A stretch of DNA of 64,000 nucleotides, from NCBI RefSeq assembly GCF_016107325.1, contig NZ_RCVT01000001.1:186001-250000 (forward strand), given 5' to 3'. Numbering within the stretch: the first letter of the stretch is position 1; each line of letters starts with the position of its first letter. The position numbers were made by a program, and so were the translations under genes. The notes beneath the pieces were generated by a model. The model saw only the letters and a list, made by a program, of their open reading frames with translations. It did no database searches and was not told the DNA's origin. Positions 52,336 to 61,343 of the stretch are shown here, piece after piece. The DNA comes from Sphingomonas sp. MA1305. GTDB taxonomy: Bacteria > Pseudomonadota > Alphaproteobacteria > Sphingomonadales > Sphingomonadaceae.

Positions 52336-52376
52336 GCTTTACATGGAAAGCAGGCTTTACGTCAAGCGAGCTTTAC
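52336..52376 (-). promoter_or_regulatory. three GTAAAGC direct repeats with overlapping promoter
   Basis: On the minus strand GTAAAGC occurs at 52376-52370, 52360-52354 and 52342-52336, a spacing of 16 and 18 bases. TTGACG (52365-52360) has a -35 look, with TAAAGC about 18 bases later as a weak -10, so the repeats straddle the promoter. It is placed 29 bases upstream of the first membrane-protein gene and likely serves as operator for the XRE regulator of the same operon. Confidence 0.55.
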
Positions 52377-53893
52377 GTTTTGGCGCGTAGACTTTCCAAC
52401 ATGTCGCGGGCGAGCAGGCTCAGCGTGTCGTCGCGCGCGCCCATCACCACGATCCGGTCGCCGGCCCTCGCCTCTGCCACCAGCATCGCGGCCGCTTCCG
52501 CGCGATCCGCGACGTGGCGGGCGTCGCGATCATAAGCGCGAAGATCGTCAACTATGTCGGCGCTGGTCACCTCGCGGGCGACGGTGCCGCCGAAATAGAC
52601 CGGGTCGGGCAGCACCAGCAGGTCGTCCGGCGCCAGCCGCGCCGCCAGGCTTTCGACCAGCTCGCGCCGCATCACCTTGAGCGGCCCGTAGCCGTGCGGC
52701 TGGAACAGGATCAGCAACCGGCCGGGAAAGGCGTGCAGCGTGTCGAGCGTCGCGGCGATCTTGTCGGGGTTGTGACCGAAGTCGTCGATCACGGTGACGC
52801 CGGCGGCTTCGCCGACCTTTTCGAACCGGCGCTTCAGTCCGGTGAACCCCTCGATCACCCGCGCCGCTTCGTCCCCGGGTACACCCGCCGCCATCGCGGC
52901 CCCGATCGCGGCGAGCGCGTTGGCGACGTTGTGCCGCCCCGGTACCGCCAGCCGGATGCGGCGCCGCTCGTCACCCTCACCCTTCCGCTCCTCCGGCGCT
53001 CCCTCCCTCTCCCGGCGGGAGAGGGAAGAGGGCGCGAAGCGCCCGAAGGGTGACGGTGTCCGCACGACGAGGTCGAAGCCGATCGCAAACGGCTCGGGCG
53101 CCAGGGCCTCCGCCACGAGATCCGCCGTCCCCTCGACCGCGACGGTCAGCACATGATCCATTCCCGCGACCAGCGCCGCGGTCTCCGCATCGCCGACGTT
53201 CGCCACCACCCGCTCCGCCCGCCGCGCGAAATCGCCGAACAGCTGGCGCAGCTCGTCCAGCCCCTTGTGGTCGAGGCTGACGTTGTTGAGCACCGCGATG
53301 CTCGGCCGGTAGAAGGCGATCGACCCGTCGCTCTCGTCGACCTCGCTGACGAAGGCGTCGCCCCCCTCCTTGTCATAGGCGCCCACCAGCGCGCTGGCGA
53401 AGGGCGCGTCGGGCCTGGCGAAATTGGTCATCACCGCGCCGTTCATCACCGTCGGATCACGGCCGGTGGCGTGGAGGATCCAGCCGATCATGCCGGTGAC
53501 CGTGGACTTGCCACTGGTCCCCGCGACGCCGATGCGCAGGTCGCTCGCGTTGAACAGCTCGCTCAGCAGTTGCGCCCGTGTCATCCGTGCGCAGCCCAGC
53601 CGCGTCGCCGCGACGATGTCGGCGACGCTGTCCTCCACCGCGGCGGAGGCGACGACGATCTGCTCCGCCGCCACCACGCCGCTGCCATCCTGCGGGAACA
53701 GCCGCACGCCCAGCGCCTCCAGCGCGGCGAATTTGGCCGGTACGCGCCCCTGGTCGAGCCCGCGGTCGGAGCCTTCGACGGTCGCGCCGCGCCCGGCCAG
53801 GATCGTCGCCAGCGGCATCATCCCCGATCCGCCGATGCCCACCAGGAAGAAGCGTTGGCCGCTGAGCGGTCCGTCGATGTTGCCGTTCGCCAT
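52373..53893 (-). CDS. mpl: Mpl, UDP-MurNAc:L-Ala-gamma-D-Glu-mDAP ligase (murein recycling)
   Basis: Mur-ligase-family enzyme of 506 residues that ligates recycled murein tripeptide to UDP-MurNAc. Seen: FFLVGIGGSGMMPLATILAGRGATVEGSDRGLD, ATP loop GVAGTSGKSTVTGMIGWIL, VSEVDESDGSIAFYRPSIAVLNNVSLDHKGLDEL, LAVPGRHNVANALAAIGAAMA, VTVIDDFGHNPDKIAATLDTLHAFPGRLLILFQPHGYGPLKVMR and DPVYFGG. About 31 residues between DLVVR and RRIRLAVPG (PSPFGRFAPSSLSRRERE onward) are encoded by a palindromic repeat element inserted in frame. MurC is the main alternative, but MurC normally has GTHGKT and sits in the dcw cluster. The divergent ldcA supports Mpl. Confidence 0.85.
   Translation of the reverse strand: MANGNIDGPLSGQRFFLVGIGGSGMMPLATILAGRGATVEGSDRGLDQGRVPAKFAALEALGVRLFPQDGSGVVAAEQIVVASAAVEDSVADIVAATRLGCARMTRAQLLSELFNASDLRIGVAGTSGKSTVTGMIGWILHATGRDPTVMNGAVMTNFARPDAPFASALVGAYDKEGGDAFVSEVDESDGSIAFYRPSIAVLNNVSLDHKGLDELRQLFGDFARRAERVVANVGDAETAALVAGMDHVLTVAVEGTADLVAEALAPEPFAIGFDLVVRTPSPFGRFAPSSLSRREREGAPEERKGEGDERRRIRLAVPGRHNVANALAAIGAAMAAGVPGDEAARVIEGFTGLKRRFEKVGEAAGVTVIDDFGHNPDKIAATLDTLHAFPGRLLILFQPHGYGPLKVMRRELVESLAARLAPDDLLVLPDPVYFGGTVAREVTSADIVDDLRAYDRDARHVADRAEAAAMLVAEARAGDRIVVMGARDDTLSLLARDMLESLRAKT
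52970..53056. repeat. palindromic element inserted in frame within mpl
   Basis: GTCACCCTCACCCTTCCG at the left and CGAAGGGTGACGG at the right form the outer arms. CCCTCCCTCTCCC and GGGAGAGGG form an inner hairpin, and GGCGCGAAGCGCC another small one. It resembles the intergenic element at 32643-32707 in the same orientation. The encoded stretch is Arg/Ser/Glu-rich and sits between conserved Mur-ligase blocks. Confidence 0.75.
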
Positions 53894-53944
53894 CCCCCCG
53901 CGCTATCCGCACGGCTCGGCAGGGGCAAGAAGGCGCGGGAAGAC

Positions 53945-54760
53945 ATGCGGATCGGAGTGGTCGCCCCGGCGAGCGTCGGTAACCGGGAAGCGGAAGCCCC
54001 TGCGCTCGCCTTCGCCGCGCTCGCCTATCCGGAGGTCGACCTCGTCGTCCATCCGCAATGCTGGGAGCAGGACGGCCATTTCGCCGGCTCCGACACGCGC
54101 CGCGCCGATGCCTTTCTCGAATTCGCCAACGACCCCGGCTTCGACGCGATCTGGTTCCTGCGCGGCGGCTATGGCTCCAACCGCATCCTGCCGCTGGTGA
54201 TGCCGCGGCTCGGGCCGGCGGCGCGGCACAAGAGCTATTGCGGCTATTCGGACATGGGCTTCCTGCTCGGCGCCCTCTACGCGCGGCGGATCGGCCGGCC
54301 GGTGCACGGGCCGATGGCGAGCGACATCCGGCGGCAGGGCGGCGACGCGACGATCGCGCGCTCGCTCGGCTGGCTGGCGCGCGGCGACCGCAGCGGCCTG
54401 GAACCGGGGCTCGACGGCCGTCCGGCGGCGGCGTTCAACCTGTCGATTCTGGGCGCGCTGATCGGGACGCCGTGGCTGCCCGACCTGACCGACCATGTCC
54501 TGCTGATCGAGGAAGTGTCGGAGCCGATGTACAATATCGACCGTCTGCTGTTCCACATGGGCCATGCGACCCAGCTGAAGGGGCTGGCCGGCGTCCGTCT
54601 CGGCGCGGTGACCGCGGTCACCCCCAACGAGCCCGAATGGAACGAGCCGATCGAGACGATGGTGCAGCGCTGGTGCGGCGACCTCGGCGTACCCTATCTC
54701 GGCCGCGCCGATATCGGTCATACGCAAAGCAACCGCCTCGTGCCGTTCGGGGTGGCGTAA
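53945..54760 (+). CDS. ldcA: LD-carboxypeptidase, S66 family
   Basis: Removes the terminal D-Ala from cytoplasmic murein tetrapeptides, giving the tripeptide that Mpl uses; 271 residues. The open frame extends far upstream, but that part is antisense to mpl; the ATG at 53945 starts RIGVVAPAS. Seen: [13 protein letters not shown] with nucleophile Ser78, [47 protein letters not shown] (catalytic Glu) and [19 protein letters not shown] (catalytic His in GHT). The protein is somewhat shorter than Escherichia coli LdcA at the N terminus. It is divergent from mpl, with 51 bases between starts. Confidence 0.9.
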   Translation: MRIGVVAPASVGNREAEAPALAFAALAYPEVDLVVHPQCWEQDGHFAGSDTRRADAFLEFANDPGFDAIWFLRGGYGSNRILPLVMPRLGPAARHKSYCGYSDMGFLLGALYARRIGRPVHGPMASDIRRQGGDATIARSLGWLARGDRSGLEPGLDGRPAAAFNLSILGALIGTPWLPDLTDHVLLIEEVSEPMYNIDRLLFHMGHATQLKGLAGVRLGAVTAVTPNEPEWNEPIETMVQRWCGDLGVPYLGRADIGHTQSNRLVPFGVA

Positions 54761-54889
54761 ATCCTCCCCGCGTGCGGGGAGGGGGACCAGCGCAGCTGGT
54801 GGAGGGGGCTGGCCACACGCGTGGCGCTGCGCGGAAGCCCCCTCCGTCAGCGCTGGCGCGCTGCCACCTCCCCGCGTGCGGGGAGGACT
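54761..54889. repeat. dispersed element with CCTCCCCGC ends, copy 2
   Basis: About 129 bases, the same family and orientation as 42433-42564: CTCCCCGCGTGCGGGGAG hairpins at both ends, GGGGGACCAGC, CTGGTGGAGGGGGC, and the near-identical CCCCCTCCGTCAGCGCTGG. It begins directly after the ldcA stop codon and ends 74 bases before thrS, so it occupies nearly the whole spacer. Confidence 0.75.
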
Positions 54890-54963
54890 TTGGCGCGCGA
54901 CTTGCCTATATACCCCGCACCGCTTTATTCGCGGCTCTTCCACCCAAAGACCGAAAGTTCATC

Positions 54964-56958
54964 ATGTCCGCCATGTTCCGCATCACGCTGCCCGACGGTT
55001 CCGTCCGCGAGGTAGCGCCGGGGACTACCCCCGCGGACGTGGCCGCCGCGATCGGGCCGGGCCTCGCCAAGGCGGCGATCGCCGCGCGCATCGACGGGCA
55101 GGTACGCGACCTCAACCGGCCGTTCGAGGGCGACACCAACCTCGCGCTCGTCACCTTCAAGGACGAGGCGGACGCGCTTGAGCTCGTCCGTCACGACCTC
55201 GCGCACGTCATGGCGGAGGCGGTGCAGCACCTTTTCCCCGGCACGCAGATCACCTTCGGCCCGGCGACCGACGACGGCTTCTATTACGATTTCGCGCCCA
55301 AGGACCGGCCTTTCACCGAAGACGACCTCCCCGCGATCGAGGCGGAGATGCGCCGCATCATCGCGCAGAACGAGCCGTTCACGCGCGAGGTGTGGAGCCG
55401 CGAGCAGCTGATCGACACGTGGCGGAAGCAGGGCGAAACGTTCAAGGCCGAATGGGCCGCCGAACTACCCGAGGGCGAGGAGCTCACCATCTATCGCCAG
55501 GGCGCCTGGCTCGACATGTGCCGCGGGCCGCACATGCCGACGACGGGGCGGATCGACCCGCAGGCGTTCAAGCTGACGCGCGTGTCGGGCGCCTATTGGC
55601 GCGGCGACCAGAATAACGCGATGCTCAGCCGCATCTACGGCACCGGCTGGCTCAACAAGAAGCAGCTCGACGCGCACCTCTTCCGCCTGGAGGAAGCGGC
55701 GAAGCGAGACCATCGCAAGATCGGCGCGGAGATGGACCTGTTCCACCTCCAGTCGGAGGCGCAAGGGTCGGTCTTCTGGCACCCGAAGGGCTATATCCTG
55801 TGGCGCCAGCTCGAGGCCTATATGCGCCGCCGCCTCGACGCCGCCGATTATGCCGAGGTCAAGACGCCGCAGCTGATGGACGCCCGCCAGTGGGAACAGT
55901 CCGGCCACTGGGGCAAGTATCGCGAGAACATGTTCGTCGTCCCCGACGAAATCCCCAATACCGAAGAGGAGGGGCCGGTGCTGTCGGGCGAGGGCGACCT
56001 GATGGCGCTCAAGCCGATGAACTGCCCGGCGCACGTGCTGATCTTCAAACAGGGGATCAAGAGCTACCGCGACCTGCCGATCCGGATGGCGGAGTTCGGT
56101 TGCTGCCACCGCAACGAGCCGCACGGCGCGCTGCACGGCATCATGCGCGTCCGCCAGTTCACGCAGGACGATGCGCACATCTTCGTGCGCGAGGATCAGT
56201 TGGTCGAGGAGGTGCGCAAATTCTGCGAGCTGCTCGACAGCGTCTACCGCGACCTCGGCTTCGAGGATTATGCGGTCAAGCTGGCGCTCCGTCCCGAGAA
56301 GCGCTTCGGCGATGACGCGATGTGGGACAAGTCCGAACAGGAATTGCGCGACGCGGTGCTCGCCTCCGACCTGCCCGACTCGATCAAGGCGAAGTTCGAG
56401 GAACTGCCCGGCGAGGGCGCCTTCTACGCGCCGAAGCTCGAATTCCACCTGACCGATGCGATCGGCCGCACCTGGCAGGTCGGCACGATCCAGTCCGATC
56501 GCGTGCTGCCCGAGCGACTCGATGCCAGCTATGTCGGCGAGGACGGCAACCGCCACCGCCCGGTGATGCTGCACCGCGCGATCCTCGGCACCTTCGAACG
56601 GTTCATCGGCATCCTGATCGAGCATCACGCCGGCCGATTCCCGTTGTGGCTCTCCCCGGTGCAGGCGGTGGTCGCGACGATCGTGTCGGACGCCGATGGC
56701 TATGCCGGCGCGGTGGCGGCGAAGCTGCGCGCCGCCGGCATCCGCGTCGAGACCGACCTGCGCAACGAGAAGATCAACTACAAGGTCCGCGAACATTCGG
56801 TCGCCAAGGTCCCCAATCTGCTCGTCGTCGGCAAGCGCGAGGCGGAGGAGGGCAAGGTCGCGATCCGTCGCCTCGGCAGCCAGGCGCAACAGATCATGAC
56901 GGTCGACGAGGCGATCGCGATGCTCGCTGAGGAAGCCACTCCGCCCGATCTGCGTTGA
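54964..56958 (+). CDS. thrS: threonyl-tRNA synthetase
   Basis: Charges tRNA-Thr; 664 residues from [12 protein letters not shown]. Seen: N-terminal TGS domain (1-65), editing domain with [18 protein letters not shown] and [10 protein letters not shown] (HxxxH and Cys/His site), class II core with [24 protein letters not shown] (motif 1), [45 protein letters not shown] (motif 2) and [31 protein letters not shown] (motif 3). A C-terminal anticodon domain follows. A TATATA at 54907-54912 may be part of its promoter. It precedes infC by 64 bases, the classic bacterial order. Confidence 0.97.
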   Translation: MSAMFRITLPDGSVREVAPGTTPADVAAAIGPGLAKAAIAARIDGQVRDLNRPFEGDTNLALVTFKDEADALELVRHDLAHVMAEAVQHLFPGTQITFGPATDDGFYYDFAPKDRPFTEDDLPAIEAEMRRIIAQNEPFTREVWSREQLIDTWRKQGETFKAEWAAELPEGEELTIYRQGAWLDMCRGPHMPTTGRIDPQAFKLTRVSGAYWRGDQNNAMLSRIYGTGWLNKKQLDAHLFRLEEAAKRDHRKIGAEMDLFHLQSEAQGSVFWHPKGYILWRQLEAYMRRRLDAADYAEVKTPQLMDARQWEQSGHWGKYRENMFVVPDEIPNTEEEGPVLSGEGDLMALKPMNCPAHVLIFKQGIKSYRDLPIRMAEFGCCHRNEPHGALHGIMRVRQFTQDDAHIFVREDQLVEEVRKFCELLDSVYRDLGFEDYAVKLALRPEKRFGDDAMWDKSEQELRDAVLASDLPDSIKAKFEELPGEGAFYAPKLEFHLTDAIGRTWQVGTIQSDRVLPERLDASYVGEDGNRHRPVMLHRAILGTFERFIGILIEHHAGRFPLWLSPVQAVVATIVSDADGYAGAVAAKLRAAGIRVETDLRNEKINYKVREHSVAKVPNLLVVGKREAEEGKVAIRRLGSQAQQIMTVDEAIAMLAEEATPPDLR

Positions 56959-57022
56959 CGACCTTCCAGACGGGCCACGGTTACCCTATATTCAAGGGGC
57001 AATTGCCACAGGAGAAATACCC

Positions 57023-57568
57023 ATACGTCCTCCCATGATGCGCCGGCCGATGCAGGCGCCACCGATGAACGGCCCTCGGTTCAACGAGTGGATTCAAAGC
57101 CCGAAGGTTCGCGTGATCGACCATGAGGGCGAGAATCTCGGCGTGATGTACACGCGCGAGGCGATGGCCGCCGCGCAGGAAGTCGGGCTCGACCTGGTCG
57201 AGGTGTCGCCCAACGCCGATCCGCCCGTCGCCAAGTTCCTCGACGTGGGCAAATACAAGTACGAGGCGCAGAAGAAGGCGAACCTCGCCCGCAAGTCGCA
57301 GAAGACGCAGGAGATCAAGGAGATCAAAATGCGTCCGAACATCGACGACCACGATTACGACACCAAGATGAAGAAGGTCGTCGAGTTCATCGAGGAGGGC
57401 GACAAGGTCAAGGTGACGATGCGCTTCCGTGGTCGTGAGCTCAGCCATGGCCAGCTCGGCATGAACGTGCTCCAGCGCGTCGCCGAACAGGTCGCCGAAG
57501 TCGCCAAGGTCGAAGCCTATCCGCGCATGGAAGGCCGCCAGATGCTGATGGTGCTCGCGCCCAAGTGA
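57023..57568 (+). CDS. infC: translation initiation factor IF-3, probable ATA start
   Basis: Binds the 30S subunit and checks the initiator tRNA and start codon. The first ATG (57035) is 19 bases from the strong AGGAGA at 57010-57015, too far. An in-frame ATA at 57023 lies seven bases from it and fits the well-known use of rare start codons (AUU, AUA, AUC) in infC, which lets IF-3 repress its own synthesis. The protein is then 181 residues (177 from the ATG). Seen: [103 protein letters not shown] and [13 protein letters not shown]. Both domains are complete. Confidence 0.93.
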   Translation: MRPPMMRRPMQAPPMNGPRFNEWIQSPKVRVIDHEGENLGVMYTREAMAAAQEVGLDLVEVSPNADPPVAKFLDVGKYKYEAQKKANLARKSQKTQEIKEIKMRPNIDDHDYDTKMKKVVEFIEEGDKVKVTMRFRGRELSHGQLGMNVLQRVAEQVAEVAKVEAYPRMEGRQMLMVLAPK

Positions 57569-57616
57569 TCCCGACCCCTCTTCCAGCGGGAGAGGGGCGC
57601 ATCGGTCCATCACCGT

Positions 57617-57646
57617 AACCCCGGCGAAAGCTGGGGTTTCTTTTTG
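57617..57646 (+). terminator. rho-independent terminator of the thrS-infC unit
   Basis: AACCCCGGC-GAAA-GCTGGGGTT followed by TCTTTTT: a nine-pair stem with a GAAA tetraloop and a T run, 48 bases after the infC stop. A smaller hairpin (CCCCTCTTCCAGCGGGAGAGGGG, split across 57575-57598) precedes it. Confidence 0.85.
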
Positions 57647-58034
57647 TCGGGCATCGCCACCGACCGTGAGGTCGAATCGCGACCCAGGTGCGTCCTGGCG
57701 CGGTGACGCAGGGCAGGGGGCACGCGGGTGTCGAACGGCGATCGGGCCGAAGGCATCGGGTCGATCGGTCACGCGTCGGCCCGATGACGCCGACCGGACA
57801 TACCGTCCCTGCACCGGCGCAGTTGGCCGCCTGACACCCGTTCTGTCCTTTTTCGCGCAACTTTTGAACAACGGGTTCGCAATCCGGCCTCGGAGTGTTG
57901 CGCTTTGGCGACACCTGTTTCGAAAATCGGGTTTGGCACGCCCGTGTGCGATAAAACGGGTGGACGCGCCGGCTGCAGCGACCCTAGCCTCTCTCCAAAC
58001 CCGGATATGAAAAATACCGGGGCAACAGGAGAGG
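57647..58034. other. intergenic region upstream of the TonB receptor
   Basis: About 390 bases without a gene I can support; the open frames are Arg-rich. I see no repeat family member. The last 20 bases hold the receptor ribosome-binding site AGGAGAGG. The promoter was not located. Confidence 0.4.
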
Positions 58035-58040
58035 ATGCCC

Positions 58041-60863
58041 ATGCGCCTGACCGCGTATCTGCTTTCGGCCGCCACCATCGCACTCGCCACCCCCGCGGTC
58101 GCGCAGGACATGCAGCAGCAGCCGACCGACGCCCCGACCACCCAGGGCCAGGCACAGACCAGCACGTCCGCCACTGCCAACGGCTCGGTCGACGCCGGCC
58201 AGACGCCACCCGCCGGCCAGGAGGCGACCAACGCCGGCGATATCGTCATCACCGCCACGCGCCGTGCCGAGCGGCTGTCCAACGTGCCGATCGCCGTGTC
58301 CGCGGTCAGCACCGAATCGCTGCAGAATTCCGGCGCCACCGATATCCGCCAGCTAACCCAGCTGACCCCGTCGCTGCTCGTCTCGTCGACCGGTTCGGAA
58401 GCCAATGCCTCGGCCCGCATCCGCGGCATCGGCACCGTCGGCGACAATCCCGGTCTCGAAAGCTCGGTTGCGGTGTTCATCGACGGCGTCTACCGCAGCC
58501 GCACCGGCTCGGGCCTCAACGATCTGGGCGAGGTCGACCGTATCGAGGTGCTGCGCGGCCCGCAGGGGACGCTGTCCGGCCGCAACGCCTCGGCCGGCAC
58601 GATCAACATCATCACCAAGGCGCCGTCCTATACGTTCGGCGGTTATGCCGAGGGCACCTACGGCAATTACAATGCCGTCCGCCTTGCCGGCGCGATCACC
58701 GGGCCGATCATCAAGGACATGCTCGCCTTCCGCGTCGACGGCGTCTACAACAAGCGCGACGGCTTCTATCGCGACGTCGTCAACAATACCGACTACAACA
58801 ACCGCAACCGCTTCTTCGTGCGCGGGCAGTTGCTGTTCGAGCCGACCTCCGACATCTCGCTGCGCCTGATCGGCGACTATACTTGGCGCGACGAGAAATG
58901 CTGCGGCGCGGTCTATGTCGACCTGCGCGAGAAGCTCGACCCGACGCCCGGCGTGCCCGGCGATTACACGATCAACCCGGCCGGCAACCGCATCGTCCAG
59001 GTGATGCAATCGCTCGGCGCCGTCTTCCCGAGTGCGGGGGACCCCTACAACCGCCAGATCGCCAACACGCTCGGCCGCGCCTATAGCAACGTCACCAAGG
59101 ATTACGGCGGGTCGGCGCAGCTCGACTGGAATCTCGGCGGCGCCGGTCTGACCTCGATCACCGCCTATCGCGAATATAAGTCCGGCGGCGCCGGCGACAT
59201 CGACTATGGCAATCTCGACATCGGCTATCGCCCGAACGACGGCAACGCCTTCCGCCAATTCCACACCTTCACGCAGGAACTGCGTCTCAACGGCGAGGCG
59301 TTCGGCGGCAAGCTCGACTGGTTGATCGGCGGCTATTACGCCAAAGAAAATTTGCTCGTCGCCGACAACCTCAAGTTCGGCACGCAGTACGGCGCCTTCG
59401 CCGCCTGCCGCATCGTCGCGACGATCAATCCCGCCGCTGCGCTGCGCAATCCGGCGGCGACGGGCTGTCTGTCGGCCACCGGCCGCGCCGTGCTGTCGGG
59501 TCAGGTGCCCGGCACGACCCCGGCCTTCGGTGCCCTAACGCCGACGATCCTCGCCGGCATCGATCGATTGTCGACCGTCAACAACGTCGGCGACGTCAAC
59601 TCGCGCTATTATCAGGACAGCGAGAATTACGCCTTCTTCACGCACAACATCTTCAAGCTGACGGACAAGCTGTCGATCACCGCCGGCCTGCGCTACACGC
59701 ATGAACGCAAGAACTTCAACGCGACGTTCAACAACAACAACACGATCTGCCCGGCGCAGCAGGCGGCGCTCAGCCCGCTGCTGGCGAGCACCGCGGTGCC
59801 GGATGCGCTGAAGCCGCTGATCGGCGGCATCGTGACGCTGACCTGCACCGGCAATTCGACCTCGTCGATCAACGCGCTGACCCCGTCGGATCGCCTGAGC
59901 GAAGGCGAATTCACCGGCACCGGCGTGATCTCGTACAAGCCGATCAACGACCTTTTGGTCTATGCCTCCTATTCACGCGGCTACAAGGCGGGCGGCTACA
60001 ATCTCGACCGGTCGGACTTCAACTCCAACGTCTTCTCGCCGCCGACCAATGCCAGCGCCAGCCGGCTGCGCTTCGATCCGGAGACGGTCAACGCCTATGA
60101 AGTCGGCCTGAAGTACACCAGCCGCCAGTTCACCTTCAACGCCGCCGCCTTCCGCCAGGAGTTCAAGAACTTCCAGCTCAACACCTTCAACGGCACCAAC
60201 TACATCGTCCAGAACATCACCTCGTGCGGCACCAGCCTCAACGGTGCGGATCAGGACGGCAGTTCGACCACCGGCGCCTGCACCGGCAAGACCGGCTATG
60301 GCGTGCTCAGCCAGGGCTTCGAGCTGGAAGCGGGCCTGTATCCGGCCAAGGACCTGTCCTTCGCGCTCGGCTACACCATGGCCGACACCCACTTCCGCCA
60401 CAATCTGGTCGGCAGTGAGTCGGGCGAGGCGCTCGATGCCCAGCTGTTCCTGCTGCCGGGCAGCCAGCTGTCCAACGCGCCGCGCCATGTCGTCACCTCG
60501 TCGATGACCTTTACGCCGGAACTCGGCGGCTCGGGTCTGACCGGCCTGTTCTACGTCGACGGTCGCCTGACCTCCGACTACAACACTGGTTCGGACCTGT
60601 TCTACGAGAAGCGGCAGGACGGCTTCTTCCTGCTCAACGCCCGCGTCGGCATTCGCGGACCGGGCCAGCGCTGGGCGCTGGAGTTCTGGGGCCAGAACCT
60701 GACCAACACCCGCTACGAGCAGGTCGCGTTCAACGCGCCGTTCCAGGGTGCGGGCAGCCTCGCCTCGACGATCAAGCTCGGCACCTCGCCGTCGAACCAG
60801 ATCTTCACCTCGTTCCTCGCCGAACCGCGCACCTATGGCGTGACGGCCCGCATCCGCTTCTAA
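58041..60863 (+). CDS. TonB-dependent outer-membrane receptor
   Basis: Energy-coupled outer-membrane importer, 940 residues from the ATG at 58041, which is better spaced from AGGAGAGG than the ATG six bases earlier. Seen: signal peptide (MRLTAYLLSAATIALATPAVAQ), a Gln/Thr-rich linker, TonB box-like DIVITATRR, plug domain with VPIAVSAVSTESL and RIEVLRGPQGTLSGRNASAGTINIITKAP, then a 22-strand-type barrel ending in aromatic Phe (YGVTARIRF). GPQGTLSGRNASAGTINI is characteristic of sphingomonad receptors for plant- or aromatic-derived substrates as well as siderophores. No substrate can be deduced and no degradative genes are adjacent. Confidence 0.94.
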   Translation: MRLTAYLLSAATIALATPAVAQDMQQQPTDAPTTQGQAQTSTSATANGSVDAGQTPPAGQEATNAGDIVITATRRAERLSNVPIAVSAVSTESLQNSGATDIRQLTQLTPSLLVSSTGSEANASARIRGIGTVGDNPGLESSVAVFIDGVYRSRTGSGLNDLGEVDRIEVLRGPQGTLSGRNASAGTINIITKAPSYTFGGYAEGTYGNYNAVRLAGAITGPIIKDMLAFRVDGVYNKRDGFYRDVVNNTDYNNRNRFFVRGQLLFEPTSDISLRLIGDYTWRDEKCCGAVYVDLREKLDPTPGVPGDYTINPAGNRIVQVMQSLGAVFPSAGDPYNRQIANTLGRAYSNVTKDYGGSAQLDWNLGGAGLTSITAYREYKSGGAGDIDYGNLDIGYRPNDGNAFRQFHTFTQELRLNGEAFGGKLDWLIGGYYAKENLLVADNLKFGTQYGAFAACRIVATINPAAALRNPAATGCLSATGRAVLSGQVPGTTPAFGALTPTILAGIDRLSTVNNVGDVNSRYYQDSENYAFFTHNIFKLTDKLSITAGLRYTHERKNFNATFNNNNTICPAQQAALSPLLASTAVPDALKPLIGGIVTLTCTGNSTSSINALTPSDRLSEGEFTGTGVISYKPINDLLVYASYSRGYKAGGYNLDRSDFNSNVFSPPTNASASRLRFDPETVNAYEVGLKYTSRQFTFNAAAFRQEFKNFQLNTFNGTNYIVQNITSCGTSLNGADQDGSSTTGACTGKTGYGVLSQGFELEAGLYPAKDLSFALGYTMADTHFRHNLVGSESGEALDAQLFLLPGSQLSNAPRHVVTSSMTFTPELGGSGLTGLFYVDGRLTSDYNTGSDLFYEKRQDGFFLLNARVGIRGPGQRWALEFWGQNLTNTRYEQVAFNAPFQGAGSLASTIKLGTSPSNQIFTSFLAEPRTYGVTARIRF

Positions 60864-60883
60864 CCCGTTCGTCGCGGAGGAGG

Positions 60884-60913
60884 ACGGCGGCGCAGCGATG
60901 CGCCGCCGTTTTC
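60884..60913 (+). terminator. rho-independent terminator after the TonB receptor
   Basis: ACGGCGGCGCA-GCGA-TGCGCCGCCGT followed by TTTTC: a perfect 11-pair stem and short T run, starting 20 bases after the stop codon. Confidence 0.88.
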
Positions 60914-60919
60914 ATTTCT

Positions 60920-61048
60920 GCTGTCCTACAAGCCCGTCGGGGTGCACGGTGATCGCGCGCTCTTTCTCACGGTTGATTCGCCTTCCGCATCCGTGCCGCA
61001 CAGGAAGTGAAGATGGCGCGTTCAGGCGTCAATTCTGTCAAGACTCGC
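60920..61048 (+). repeat. dispersed element headed by GCTGTCCTACA, copy 3
   Basis: Shares with 14108-14228 the ordered blocks GCTGTCCTACA, GCTCTTTCTCA, GTTCAGGCG followed by CAA, and TGTCAAGACTCGC. The intervening sequence differs. Copy length is about 129 bases against 121. Confidence 0.55.
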
Positions 61049-61065
61049 CGTTCGATGCACGGCCT

Positions 61066-61243
61066 TAGGACCGATCGACATTCAGCATCGCGGGCTTTGG
61101 AACGCCCAGCCGTCATTCCCGCGCAGGCGGGAATCCAGACGCGCGGGGGCTGCTTGTAGCGCCGTGACGTCAGGGGTTCTGGATCCCCGCCCACGCGGGG
61201 ATGACGAACCATGGCCTGCCATGCCGAATGGCGATCGGCTCTA
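61066..61243 (-). repeat. MITE-like dispersed element, copy 2 (inverted)
   Basis: Reverse complement of 11341-11518 with only scattered differences, mostly in hairpin loops. Outer ends on the plus strand are CTTAGGACCGATCG and CGATCGGCTCTAGG, an imperfect terminal inverted repeat of about 14 bases. Inside lie the two hairpins ATTCCCGC/GCGGGAAT and ATCCCCGC/GCGGGGAT. Confidence 0.75.
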
Positions 61244-61343
61244 GGACGAGCGCGCCTCGCTTACGCTGCCGTCGTATTGCTCCGTGGTTTGATCGCGTGC
61301 CTACCAGACGTAGTGCGACCTTTGAGACTTTTCGCGTCAGCCG

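Larger units (their letters stand above)
60914..61343. other. repeat-filled region between convergent receptor and glnD
   Basis: About 430 bases without genes. It holds the GCTGTCCTACA-type element (60920-61048) followed almost at once by the MITE-like element (61066-61243). The remaining 100 bases before the glnD stop show nothing recognisable. Confidence 0.6.

Noticed and set aside
57647..58034. Small genes in the spacer before the TonB receptor
   Set aside because: The candidate frames are Arg/Pro-rich with no ribosome-binding site or family resemblance.
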